DNA of 64,000 bases from assembly GCF_965139615.1 (NCBI RefSeq), contig NZ_CBCSIQ010000002.1, forward strand, positions 62,001 through 126,000, written 5' to 3'. Source of the DNA: Kerstersia similis (GTDB taxonomy: Bacteria > Pseudomonadota > Gammaproteobacteria > Burkholderiales > Burkholderiaceae_B). Below the pieces are notes generated by a model. It did not search any database. It was not told the DNA's origin and was given only the letters and a program-made list of their open reading frames with translations. This document shows positions 43,527-52,241 of this stretch, piece by piece (the first letter of the stretch is position 1; the number at the start of each line of letters is the position of its first letter). The position numbers were made by a program, and so were the translations under genes.

Positions 43527-44461
43527 TGGGTGTTGAGCACCGTTCGCGTGCAATCTATGTCATGTCTCCCGCCGGTGCGATCCGCGACCCTGCGGTCTTG
43601 GAACGAGGGGTCGCGCATTTGCGCGCGCTGGGCTTCACGGTGACGCTGGATCCGGCTGCGGCCGGGCGCTATCAGCGTTTTTCCGGCACGGACGAAGAGC
43701 GGCTGGCGGCATTCGAGCGCGCGCTGGCACAGCCTGCGGATATCGTCATGGCAACGCGTGGCGGGTATGGCCTGAGCCGCCTGTTGCCGCGCCTGGACTG
43801 GGCGGCCTGGGCGGCGTCGGGCAAGCGCTTTGTGGGTTATAGCGACTGCACTGCATTCAGTCTTGGCCTGCTGGCGCAGACCGGCGCAGGGAGCGACGCC
43901 GGGCCGATGGTCTGTAGCGATTTTGGTGTTCAGACGCCGGATCCGGGCATGACGGCAAGTTTTCTTGGCGCGGTGCGCCAGGCGCAGGTCTTGGCCGATT
44001 TCGTGCCGGAGTTGCCTGCCGGCGCTTTTCGGGGCGATATCGCAGGCGCGGACTCCCCGGAGCTGGACTGCTCGGGTATGCTTTGGGGCGGCAATCTGGC
44101 CTTGCTGGTGTCCTTGATCGGCACGCCGTATCTCCCGGCGGTGCAGGGCGGCATTCTTTTTCTGGAAGATGTCAGCGAAGCGCCGTTTCGGGTCGAGCGT
44201 ATGCTCAGCCAATTGCTGCATGCCGGCATCCTGGCGCGGCAAAAGGCGATTCTGCTGGGGCGTTTTACTGACAGCGGCCATCCGGACAAGCAGGACGGGC
44301 ACGACCTGGTCCAGGTGTTCGAGTGGCTGGCCCGGCAAGTCAGCACACCGTTGATCGGAGGCTTGCCACATGGGCATGTGCCGGAAATCCTGACGCTGCC
44401 GGTAGGCGCGCAGGCCCGGCTGACGCTGCAGTCCGGCCGGGCGCGACTGGTGCGCGCCTGA
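43526..44461 (+). CDS. ldcA: Muramoyltetrapeptide (LD-)carboxypeptidase, peptidase S66
   Basis: 311 residues. S66 signatures: ATRGGYGLSRLLPRLDW, the nucleophile Ser in VGYSDCTAFSL, the Glu region FLEDVSEAPFRVERML and the His in GLPHGHVPEILTLPVG. By family it cleaves the terminal D-Ala from murein tetrapeptides in the cytoplasm during peptidoglycan recycling. It starts on the tadA stop, so the two are co-translated. Confidence 0.92.
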   Translation: MGVEHRSRAIYVMSPAGAIRDPAVLERGVAHLRALGFTVTLDPAAAGRYQRFSGTDEERLAAFERALAQPADIVMATRGGYGLSRLLPRLDWAAWAASGKRFVGYSDCTAFSLGLLAQTGAGSDAGPMVCSDFGVQTPDPGMTASFLGAVRQAQVLADFVPELPAGAFRGDIAGADSPELDCSGMLWGGNLALLVSLIGTPYLPAVQGGILFLEDVSEAPFRVERMLSQLLHAGILARQKAILLGRFTDSGHPDKQDGHDLVQVFEWLARQVSTPLIGGLPHGHVPEILTLPVGAQARLTLQSGRARLVRA

Positions 44462-44601
44462 GCCGGGCGCGGGCATAGGGTGCGTTTGCTGGCCGTGCTT
44501 GGTACACTCCCTCTTTCCCCGGGCATTTCCCCCTGGCGCCAGGCGGCGCCTGCCTGGCCTGTACGGCAGGCCGCCAATCCGTTTCTTCTCATCCCCTTAT
44601 C

Positions 44602-46203
44602 GTGATCTCTACAGCCAATCTTACTATTCAGTTCGGCCCGAAACCCCTGTTCGAAAATGTTTCGGTCAAGTTCGGCGACGGCAACCGCTATGGCCTGATC
44701 GGTGCCAACGGTTCCGGCAAATCCACCTTCATGAAAATCATCGGGGGGGATCTGGAACCGAGCGCGGGCAATGTGACGCTGGATCCGGGCATGCGGCTGG
44801 GCAAGCTGCGCCAGGATCAGTTCGCGTTCGAGGATTTCCGGGTGCTGGATGTGGTGATGATGGGCCACTCGGAAATGTGGCAGGCCATGAGCGAGCGCGA
44901 CGCCATTTACGCCAACGCGGATGCGACGGAAGAAGATTACATGCGGGCGGCCGATCTGGAAGCGCTGTTCGCCGAATATGACGGCTATACCGCCGAAGCC
45001 CGTGCCGGTGAATTGCTGCTGGGCCTGGAAATTCCGGTGGAACAGCACAATCTGCCGATGCGCGAAGTGGCCCCTGGCTGGAAACTGCGTGTGCTGCTGG
45101 CGCAGGCGCTGTTCTCTGCGCCGGATGTGCTCTTGCTCGACGAGCCGACCAACAACCTGGATATCCACACGATTCACTGGCTGGAAGAAGTGCTCAACGG
45201 TTATCAGAGCACCATGATCATCATCAGCCACGATCGTCATTTCCTGAACCAGGTCTGCACCCACATGGCCGACCTGGACTATGGCGAACTGCGCATTTAT
45301 CCGGGCAACTACGACGACTACATGCTGGCTTCGGCACAGGCGCGCGAGCGTGTCATGTCTGCCAACAGCAAGGCCAAGGAGCGTATCACCGAACTGCAGG
45401 ACTTCGTTCGCCGCTTCGCTGCCAACAAATCCAAATCGCGCCAGGCCACCTCGCGCCTGAAGCAGATCGACCGGATCAAGGCCGATACGGTCGAGGTCAA
45501 GCCGTCTTCGCGTCAGAACCCGTATATCCGCTTCGAGCAGAACAAGGTCATGCACCGCCTGGCGCTGACGGTCGAGGGCATCAGCAAGGCCTATGACAAG
45601 CCTGTGATCCAGCCTTTCTCGGCCATGATCGAAGCCGGTGAAAAAATCGCCATCATCGGTGCCAATGGTGTGGGTAAAACCACCTTGCTGCGTATGCTGG
45701 CCGGTGAACTGGCGCCTGATCGCGGCACGGTCAAATGGTCAGAAAATGCCGATATCGGTTATATGGCGCAGGACGTTTCCGACCAGTTCGATACGGATCA
45801 GCAACTCTTCGACTGGATGAGCCGTTTCCGTCAGCCGGGCGACGAAGACCAATCCATCCGTTCGGTGCTGGGGCGCCTGCTGTTCTCCAGCGACGATCTG
45901 CCCAAGAAAGCGCGTGTGCTGTCTGGCGGTGAGAAAAACCGCATGACCTTCGGCCGTTTGATGCTGGGCCGTCACAACGTGCTGCTGATGGATGAGCCGA
46001 CCAATCACCTGGACATGGAATCCATCGAGTCGTTGCAGCTGGCGCTGGAAAAATTCGAAGGCACCTTGATCTTTGTCTCGCATGACCGTGAGTTCGTCAA
46101 CGGCCTGGCGACGCGTATCTTCGAAATCCAGGAGGGCGGTTCGGTCAACGATTACCGTGGCACCTACGAAGAACTGCTGGCCTCCAAGGGCGTGGCAGGC
46201 TGA
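44602..46203 (+). CDS. ybiT: ABC-F family ATPase (YbiT-like)
   Basis: 533 residues from a GTG start. Two ATPase domains without membrane segments: Walker A GANGSGKST and GANGVGKTT, Walker B LLLDEPTNNLDIHT and LLMDEPTNHLDMES, the second with signature LSGGEKNRMTF. A charged linker between them (KAKERITELQDFVRRFAANKSK region) is the P-site tRNA interaction motif of ABC-F factors. The first signature is degenerate (EVAPGWKLRV). The family acts on ribosomes; length and linker fit YbiT. No antibiotic-resistance assignment is made. Confidence 0.92.
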   Translation: MISTANLTIQFGPKPLFENVSVKFGDGNRYGLIGANGSGKSTFMKIIGGDLEPSAGNVTLDPGMRLGKLRQDQFAFEDFRVLDVVMMGHSEMWQAMSERDAIYANADATEEDYMRAADLEALFAEYDGYTAEARAGELLLGLEIPVEQHNLPMREVAPGWKLRVLLAQALFSAPDVLLLDEPTNNLDIHTIHWLEEVLNGYQSTMIIISHDRHFLNQVCTHMADLDYGELRIYPGNYDDYMLASAQARERVMSANSKAKERITELQDFVRRFAANKSKSRQATSRLKQIDRIKADTVEVKPSSRQNPYIRFEQNKVMHRLALTVEGISKAYDKPVIQPFSAMIEAGEKIAIIGANGVGKTTLLRMLAGELAPDRGTVKWSENADIGYMAQDVSDQFDTDQQLFDWMSRFRQPGDEDQSIRSVLGRLLFSSDDLPKKARVLSGGEKNRMTFGRLMLGRHNVLLMDEPTNHLDMESIESLQLALEKFEGTLIFVSHDREFVNGLATRIFEIQEGGSVNDYRGTYEELLASKGVAG

Positions 46204-46217
46204 TCGCTGGCAGCGCA

Positions 46218-46847
46218 GTGAGCACGCCCATCTGCACCCTGGAAGGGCCGGCCAGTTACGAGGAAGACGTCAAGAAGAGCCGCTTCCTCGCGCTGGCCTG
46301 GCCGGTGGATGATGTGGATCAGGCGCTGGCGCATTTTGCGGCGGCCAGCGACCCGGAAGCCACGCATAACTGCTGGGCCTATCGCATTGGCGCGCAATAT
46401 CGCTTCAATGATGATGGCGAACCCGGTGGCACCGCCGGGCGGCCCATCCTGCAGGCCATAGAAGGGCAGGGGCTCGATCAGGTCGCAGTGCTGGTCATCC
46501 GCTGGTTCGGCGGTATCAAGCTGGGTGCAGGCGGCCTGGTGCGCGCCTATTCCGGTGCTGCGGCGCAATGCCTGCGGCTGGCGCCCAAGCGCGTCATTAT
46601 TCCCAGTCGGCTGGTGGAAACGGCAGTGGTCTTTGCCGAACTGGCGCGTTGCCAGGCCTTTGTCCTGGGCCAGGGCGCGGAAATCGTAGCGGAAGCCTAC
46701 GATGGCGGGGGCGTTTCCTGGGTGTTGAAGGTGCCTGAAAGCGCACTGGCGACGGTGCATCGGGGGCTGATTGACATGACCCGAGGGAAAGCGCCCTGGA
46801 AAATCCAGGATGCGGATGACGCGTTGAGCGGCGGTACCGAGGGCTAG
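46218..46847 (+). CDS. YigZ/IMPACT-family protein
   Basis: 209 residues from a GTG start, 14 bases after the ABC-F stop. The N-terminal UPF0029 (Impact) domain is clear: KKSRFLALAWPVDDVDQAL, ATHNCWAYRIG, DDGEPGGTAGRPIL and VLVIRWFGGIKLGAGGLVRAYSGAA. A smaller C-terminal DUF1949-like part follows. The family (E. coli YigZ, yeast YIH1) is linked to translation stress, but the biochemical role is not settled. Operon position behind an ABC-F ribosome factor agrees with that. Confidence 0.9.
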   Translation: MSTPICTLEGPASYEEDVKKSRFLALAWPVDDVDQALAHFAAASDPEATHNCWAYRIGAQYRFNDDGEPGGTAGRPILQAIEGQGLDQVAVLVIRWFGGIKLGAGGLVRAYSGAAAQCLRLAPKRVIIPSRLVETAVVFAELARCQAFVLGQGAEIVAEAYDGGGVSWVLKVPESALATVHRGLIDMTRGKAPWKIQDADDALSGGTEG

Positions 46848-47086
46848 GCCTGAAAGTCCACGCCATGCCTTGTTTTGGCGCACAAGGACAATGCTTCGGT
46901 GCACCAAGATAAAGCAGGGCAGCGCATTCTGCCCAGGTTTCACTGTCGGAACACGGGCGAGCAATGCTGGCATGAAAAATGCTTAGGAGGAAGTACGCGT
47001 CCGGCCTCTCCCCCCTGATCACCAGGGGCAGCGGGCAGGACGTGATGGCCTGGTGCCATTCCTCTTCCTACTGCCTGGAACCCATC

Positions 47087-47860
47087 ATGACGAAAACCCT
47101 GCTTCTCGCCTCGCTTGCCACTGCTGTGCTGGGCCTTGCCCTGGGCTCGCCGCCCGCCAGGGCCGATACAGACCTCGGTTCGGGTTTCACACTGACCGGC
47201 AACGGCACCATTACCAATGACTACCGTTTCCGAGGCTACTCACAGACCAATTTCCGGCCCGCCATCCAGCTGGGTATTGACCTTGCCCATACCTCTGGCT
47301 TCTATCTGGGCAACTGGAACTCCAACGTTGCCGACAACGTCTTCAACGAGGCCAATCTGGAGATGGATTTCTACGGGGGCTGGCGCGGTGATCTGGGTCA
47401 CGGCCTGGGGCTGGATATCGGCGTGTTGCAGTACTGGTATCCTGGATCCGATAAAACGCCGGTGGCGGGCAAGGGCGGGAACTTCAATAACACCGACCTG
47501 TATGTGGGCCTCAGCTACGACATCTTCAGCCTCAAATACAGCTATACACCCAGTGATTTCTTCAATACGCCCGATAGCAAAGGTACCTGGTATCTGGATG
47601 CAGCGGCCAATATCGACCTGGGCGAGGGTTGGGGGCTGAATGCACACCTGGGCTACCAGAAACTGAAAAACCAGGTGGATATGGATGGCGATGATATCGG
47701 CCACTATGTGGACTACAAGCTGGGGGTCACCAAGGAACTGAACGGCTGGATGTTAGGTCTGGCCGCAGTGGGCGCCAGCGACGACAACTGGCTGCCAACT
47801 CGCAATGGCAAGAAATCTGGCCGCCTGGGAGCCGTGTTTTCGGTGTCGCGCGCATTCTGA
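47087..47860 (+). CDS. TorF-family putative outer-membrane porin
   Basis: 257 residues from ATG 47087. Signal peptide MTKTLLLASLATAVLGLAL with cleavage after ARA near residue 26. The mature part is rich in Gly, Asn and aromatic residues in alternating strands, opens with FTLTGNGTITNDYRFRGYSQTNFRPAIQLGIDL (typical of the family, with the RG(Y/I)SQT motif) and ends in VSRAF with a terminal Phe. It is predicted to be an outer-membrane beta-barrel; the substrate is unknown. It is the last gene before the low-GC cassette. Confidence 0.88.
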   Translation: MTKTLLLASLATAVLGLALGSPPARADTDLGSGFTLTGNGTITNDYRFRGYSQTNFRPAIQLGIDLAHTSGFYLGNWNSNVADNVFNEANLEMDFYGGWRGDLGHGLGLDIGVLQYWYPGSDKTPVAGKGGNFNNTDLYVGLSYDIFSLKYSYTPSDFFNTPDSKGTWYLDAAANIDLGEGWGLNAHLGYQKLKNQVDMDGDDIGHYVDYKLGVTKELNGWMLGLAAVGASDDNWLPTRNGKKSGRLGAVFSVSRAF

Positions 47861-47965
47861 GTCGCGTGGTGTATGCGCCAGGGAAGGTATAGCGTCGTCA
47901 AGCTGTGTGGGTTTATATATACTACGCAAGCAGGATCTGCTCGGTTTCAACCGTTTCTGCGGCGA

Positions 47966-47980
47966 GTGTTCGACGAACAC
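47966..47980. other. 15-base palindrome
   Basis: GTGTTCG-A-CGAACAC in the 207-base gap between the porin gene and the polymerase-like gene; 7-bp arms with one central base. It could be an operator or half of a mobile-element end, but no partner site was found. Confidence 0.4.
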
Positions 47981-48038
47981 GCCCACTTCACACTTGTGGT
48001 GGGGACGCTACGCGCCGAATGATTTCCGGTATCTTTGC

Positions 48039-48062
48039 CCAGCCACGAGGCAGCGTGGCTGG
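48039..48062 (-). terminator. Hairpin at the end of the polymerase-like cassette
   Basis: 9-bp perfect stem (CCAGCCACG / CGTGGCTGG), 6-base loop, starting 5 bases past the stop codon on the minus strand. No T run. Confidence 0.5.
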
Positions 48063-48067
48063 TGCAT

Positions 48068-49834
48068 TCAGCCCAGGGGCGCCAGTCTCTGTTTCAACTG
48101 ATGGAATGCTCGCAGTTTGGCGGGAATTGTTTCCCGCCGGTTCCGTTCCAGCATAGACAGAATGGTGTTGTAGCTGGTGTCTTGTGTAATCTCCACGAAA
48201 CGTAGGCGGGTGAGGGCAGAGGCTTCATCCCGAATCGCGGTTTTGGCATCGGAACTGGAGCCAGGCAGGTCAATGGTAATGCGGACGGGAATGTGCAGGC
48301 TGTCGATCTGCCTGCCGGTGACATAAATCTTTTTTTCCTTGAACGGGTGCACGCCGTCACTGATGCCGAGATTGCTGAATTTGTCCACGTTATCGCTGTA
48401 CAGCCAATAACGTCCGGGCTCCAGCCATAGACCGTGCTTGCTTATTGCTTCGACCTTGACGCCACCCATTTCCAGAGAAACCGCAGTTTCCAGCTGCTCC
48501 ATGATCATGGGCAACCGAGTGTCGGGAATGGAAAAATGAATGGAATCAATGTTGCAGTAACAGATTTCCAGCTCTGGCAGCAGTTGGCAGAGCTTTTCCA
48601 TGTATTCCAGCAACAGAGTGCGGCTGCGAGCGACGATGCGTTGACTGAGGCTGAAGCATGCCGAAGCGCTGCGCAGAGCCGGCGCTATCAGTTCCATGCC
48701 ATTCGCTTGCTCGCGCAAGGTGATGCCCTTTTTTCCTGATAGCCATAGGCAGAAGGCAGACATAGGTTCGCCTGCATGAGGAAAAATGCCGAAATTGTTG
48801 CGCAGGTAGGCCAGCGCCTGATTTAGGTTGGGGAAATGGCGTTTTTCTTTGTCGGGGCGATTGGCGCACGAAGCCATCAGGGTCATTTTGAATTTTTCGC
48901 AGTCTTCCAGTGGCTTGTTCGATTGTTTTCTGAAGTTCAGACGCCGGGCATGCGCACGTCGGACTTCCCGCGCCAGAGGGTGCCGGATACTGCGGTCGGC
49001 AATGATGCCATCTACGAGATGAAGGCGCGGAAAATGTCTGCGATAGAACTCGATTTCAAATTCGTTTAGCTCGATTTCAATGCCGTGTTCCAAAGATGCG
49101 CCCAGATAACGGCCTGCGAAAAAATGACGGAATGGCGAGTGCTTTTGGATAAACGGGCTGTGCTTGCCGTCAAGTCGGCAGCGGAATAGGCCAGGGGGCA
49201 GTTTTTCATTTTTACCCAGCGGCCTGTCATAAGTTTGCACCGACATCCGGCTCGGGTCGGGGAATGAATACTGCATGCATGCCGCATACATGGCGTTGAA
49301 GTCGATCGCGATGACGCTGCGATCAGGCCGGGTTTCTTCCAGCACATAGACGTCCTGCAAGGGCAGGTGCCACGCGCTGTAAAAGCGAGTATCCAGGTCG
49401 CTGATCATGCCTAGCGCATTGCAAATGGTATTCCAGCCCTGGTTGCAGAATTCATCGGGCATGAACAGGTGCTTGCCATAGCGCTGCAAAAGGGCGAGCA
49501 GTTGCGCATGGTTGCTGCTGGCGTCGCCAATATATTTTCGCGGGGGCAGCCAGGGATGCAGGGCTTCCAGTGCTTTTGGAGGGCGCGTGCCTGGATTGGC
49601 AAGCGCGATCAGATCCGCCTCGCGCTGGGTCAGCGTGAGGGTGGCAATGCCGGCGTATTTTTCTGGGTACTTCTCGATGTCATGGTGGCCGCTTGCATCC
49701 ACAATGCAATTCGGGTCGGCGCCCAAAGATATGCTTGTGGCAGGCGTTGCGCGTTTTTTTTTGCGCAGACGCATGCGGCATGCTTCCGCGCTGGAAAAGG
49801 ACGGCGCGCCGGCAAAGCGATAGATGCGATTCAT
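48068..49834 (-). CDS. Divergent family-B DNA polymerase-like protein
   Basis: 588 residues from ATG 49834, four bases after the upstream gene's stop; longer readings overlap that gene. Residues 1-170 match nothing I recognise and show no 3'-5' exonuclease motifs. Polymerase palm motifs are visible: motif A VIAIDFNAMYAACM (Asp178, Tyr183), motif C ICYCNIDSIHF (426-434; YxDTDS of family B, but Asn428 replaces the first Asp while Asp430 remains), and a degenerate motif B around Lys316 (KMTLMASCAN, without the usual Asn and Tyr-Gly). GLWLEPGRYWLY (468-479) resembles the post-motif-C segment. GC content is lower than the neighbours. It may be inactive or a non-replicative derivative. Confidence 0.75.
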   Translation of the reverse strand: MNRIYRFAGAPSFSSAEACRMRLRKKKRATPATSISLGADPNCIVDASGHHDIEKYPEKYAGIATLTLTQREADLIALANPGTRPPKALEALHPWLPPRKYIGDASSNHAQLLALLQRYGKHLFMPDEFCNQGWNTICNALGMISDLDTRFYSAWHLPLQDVYVLEETRPDRSVIAIDFNAMYAACMQYSFPDPSRMSVQTYDRPLGKNEKLPPGLFRCRLDGKHSPFIQKHSPFRHFFAGRYLGASLEHGIEIELNEFEIEFYRRHFPRLHLVDGIIADRSIRHPLAREVRRAHARRLNFRKQSNKPLEDCEKFKMTLMASCANRPDKEKRHFPNLNQALAYLRNNFGIFPHAGEPMSAFCLWLSGKKGITLREQANGMELIAPALRSASACFSLSQRIVARSRTLLLEYMEKLCQLLPELEICYCNIDSIHFSIPDTRLPMIMEQLETAVSLEMGGVKVEAISKHGLWLEPGRYWLYSDNVDKFSNLGISDGVHPFKEKKIYVTGRQIDSLHIPVRITIDLPGSSSDAKTAIRDEASALTRLRFVEITQDTSYNTILSMLERNRRETIPAKLRAFHQLKQRLAPLG

Positions 49835-49838
49835 ACCC

Positions 49839-50876
49839 TCAATGGCAGTTTGGGAGTCGTTTGCAACGGGCCCGTCGGTGTTCTCGGGCGGCCTGCAAGC
49901 TTGCATAGGCCAGTGCCAGTTCATTGACGGCAATCGTCGGGACAAGTGTCCGGCGTGCCTGCGCCATGAAATGCGTTACACGCTCGAATGATTGACGGAT
50001 ACTGACGGGATAGTAATAGGTGATGGGCCAGAGGTGCTGTTGTTGCCAGCCACGAATGAAACGGGCGTTGGGTCGCTGAAGGAGAACGGCGGGCGCGCCG
50101 GCCTGCTGGCGGCGCTTTGCATAGGCCTGATCCAGGTTGATCAGTGCCATGAACCGCTTCTTCTTCGACTCTGAAACGGAGAAATGCAGCCGTACAAGCG
50201 ATAGTATCCGGCGCATTTTCTCCCGGTCCAGGTGCTTTGGGCCTAGCGGCCCCTGGATGTCTGCGGCGATACGGTGAATGGCGTCCTGTACCTGAGTCGT
50301 TCTGTCATAGGCAAGCATAGTTGGCGCGTCGAGGTCTTGCTCGAATTCCTGTCCTTGCTCGAAGGCTTCTTTCAAGCATAGGCGATGCTGGCGACTCAGG
50401 GACAGGCCGGACTCAGTAAAAAAACGGTACAGCAACGCGGTAATGCCATAGGGCAGAGAGGCCGTCATGGCCGAGTCGATGGGAAGGTTTTCTTTGCGCG
50501 CGTATCGGCGGATGGCGTAGGCACGGCCTTCGGTCAGCAATGCTTTGACGAGTTGTGATTCGAGTTGCTCAGGACGGTTGCTGCTCCCGCCCAGGTGCTT
50601 GTCGGCGCGATAAAGCGCCCATTGCCAGTCTTGCGGCGACAGACCCAAGGCATCCTGCAGCAGGTGTGGACAAATGAAGCTGCCGTCGAGCAGGTCTATG
50701 TCTTTGAATTGGCTGTCCCAGGCCGCAGCCAACTGTTCTTCGTGGCTGTCATCGTCACCGTGAATCGAGACAAACGCATCCAGTTCCCGGATATAGATCG
50801 AGTCAAAATTTCCCGTGTTGCTCATCGTCGTCTCGTGTTCAATGCGTGCTTGGACGGGGAGGCTGCGCAGCAACAT
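49839..50876 (-). CDS. Uncharacterised protein paired with the polymerase-like gene
   Basis: 345 residues from ATG 50876, with GAGAG about 8 bases upstream; an internal ATG at 50825 (MSNTGNFDS) gives 328 residues and is also plausible. I do not recognise a family. The first 60 residues are acidic (DDDSHEEQ); the rest is mostly helical and becomes strongly basic (SESKKKRFMA, YAKRRQQ, EHRRARCKRLP at the end), which would suit nucleic-acid binding. No signal peptide, membrane helix or catalytic motif is evident. It ends four bases before the polymerase-like ATG, so the two are co-translated. The purine permease gene ends 72 bases upstream on the same strand. Confidence 0.78.
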   Translation of the reverse strand: MLLRSLPVQARIEHETTMSNTGNFDSIYIRELDAFVSIHGDDDSHEEQLAAAWDSQFKDIDLLDGSFICPHLLQDALGLSPQDWQWALYRADKHLGGSSNRPEQLESQLVKALLTEGRAYAIRRYARKENLPIDSAMTASLPYGITALLYRFFTESGLSLSRQHRLCLKEAFEQGQEFEQDLDAPTMLAYDRTTQVQDAIHRIAADIQGPLGPKHLDREKMRRILSLVRLHFSVSESKKKRFMALINLDQAYAKRRQQAGAPAVLLQRPNARFIRGWQQQHLWPITYYYPVSIRQSFERVTHFMAQARRTLVPTIAVNELALAYASLQAAREHRRARCKRLPNCH

Positions 50877-50948
50877 GCTACCGGCTCTCTCCCGTCCCGA
50901 TTGGGGTCATCCTCCACCTATTGGATCAGCCTGGATGCCAGCGCTGCA

Positions 50949-52241
50949 TCACTCGGCGAAAAAGGCGTAACGGATCACGAACAGCGCCGCGACCACCCAG
51001 GTTGCAGGATGGATCTGGCGAATGCGGCCGGTGCCGGCTTTCAGAATCACATAGCTGATGAAGCCAAAAGCCAGGCCATTGGCGATGGAGTAGGTGAAGG
51101 GCATCATCAGCACGGTCAGTGCTGCCGGGGTGGCTTCGGTAATGTCTTCCCAGTTGATTGCCGTCATCTCACGCATCATCAGGCCGGCGACATACAGCAG
51201 CGCGGGTGCGGTGGCATAGGCCGGCACGGAACCTGCCAGCGGTGCGATGAACAGTGCGGCCAGGAACAGCACGGCAACGACCAGCGCGGTCAAGCCGGTA
51301 CGGCCGCCGGCTTGCACGCCCGAGGCGCTTTCGACAAAAGCAGTCGTGCTGCTGGTGCCCAGCGCGGAACCGGCGATGATGGCGGTGCTGTCGGCAAACA
51401 GGGCGCGGCCCAGGCGATTGGGCTTGCCTTCGGGCAGCAGATCAGCGCGCTTGGCGACGCCAACCAGTGTGCCGGTCGCATCAAATACTTCCACCAGTAC
51501 GAACACCAGAATCACACTGATGAAGCCCGTATGCAGCACGCCGATAATATCCAGCTGCATGAACGTCGGCAGAATGCTGGGCGGTGCGGAGAAAACACCG
51601 GCAAACTCGTTGTAGCCCAGTACCATCGACAGCACGGTAATGACCAGGATGCCGATCAGAATGGCGCCGCGCACGCGCAAGGCATCCAGAATGGCGATCA
51701 GGAAGAAGCCGCCCAAGGTCATCAGCGGGGCATGGTGATGCATATCGCCCAGCGTTACCTTGGTTGCCGGGCTGGCGACGATGATTCCCGAGGTGCTCAG
51801 GGCGATGATGGCCAGGAACAGGCCTATGCCGGCGGCGATGGCGCTGCGCAGCGATTTCGGAATGCCGGCAATGAGCCAGGCGCGAATACCGGTGGCAGTC
51901 AGGATAATGAAGATGACGCCGGAAATGAATACCGCCCCCAGCGCTTGCTGCCAGCTGTAGCCCATTGTGCCGACCACGGTGAAGGCGAAGAAGGCGTTCA
52001 GCCCCATGCCAGGGGCCATGCCTATCGGCCAGTTGGCGACCAGCGCCATGATGATGGAACCCAGTGCTGCCGCCAGGCAGGTTGCCACGAACACGGCGCT
52101 GCGATCCATGCCGGTCGAGGACAGAATGTCAGGATTGACGAAGATGATGTAGGACATCGTCAGGAAGGTCGTGATCCCGGCGATGATCTCGGTGCGCACG
52201 GTGGTGCCGTGTTCACGTAGCTTGAAAAATTGCTCCAGCAT
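50949..52241 (-). CDS. NCS2-family purine (adenine/guanine/hypoxanthine) permease, AzgA-like
   Basis: 430 residues from ATG 52241 (MLEQFFKLREHG), where family homology starts; the in-frame upstream extension is not conserved-looking. 12 or more membrane helices with AzgA-type motifs: TEIIAGITTFLTMSYIIFVNP, GMAPGMGLNAFFAFTVV, FVLVEVFDATGTLVGVA and GTSSTTAFVESASGVQAGGRTGLTAL. By family it is an inner-membrane proton symporter for purine bases. No purine riboswitch was recognised upstream. Confidence 0.92.
   Translation of the reverse strand: MLEQFFKLREHGTTVRTEIIAGITTFLTMSYIIFVNPDILSSTGMDRSAVFVATCLAAALGSIIMALVANWPIGMAPGMGLNAFFAFTVVGTMGYSWQQALGAVFISGVIFIILTATGIRAWLIAGIPKSLRSAIAAGIGLFLAIIALSTSGIIVASPATKVTLGDMHHHAPLMTLGGFFLIAILDALRVRGAILIGILVITVLSMVLGYNEFAGVFSAPPSILPTFMQLDIIGVLHTGFISVILVFVLVEVFDATGTLVGVAKRADLLPEGKPNRLGRALFADSTAIIAGSALGTSSTTAFVESASGVQAGGRTGLTALVVAVLFLAALFIAPLAGSVPAYATAPALLYVAGLMMREMTAINWEDITEATPAALTVLMMPFTYSIANGLAFGFISYVILKAGTGRIRQIHPATWVVAALFVIRYAFFAE

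Noticed and set aside
43930..45555. A 541-codon minus-strand frame
   Set aside because: It spans the opposite strand of ldcA and the ABC-F gene, both certain; no homology visible.
48068..49834. Reverse transcriptase or retron identity for the cassette protein
   Set aside because: There is no YxDD motif. The YCNIDS and DFNAMY motifs and their spacing fit family-B polymerases better.
48068..49834. Pipolin-type primer-independent polymerase (piPolB)
   Set aside because: The protein is much shorter, lacks exonuclease motifs and the intact motif C, and no integrase or tRNA attachment repeats flank it.
50877..50948. Structured RNA or riboswitch before the cassette partner gene
   Set aside because: The stretch has several GC-rich pairing options but no conserved riboswitch core that I can recognise. 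It may simply be a leader between the permease and the cassette.
50565..52220. A 551-codon open frame on the plus strand
   Set aside because: Antisense to the purine permease and the cassette partner; Gly/Gln/Asp-rich low-complexity translation without any domain.
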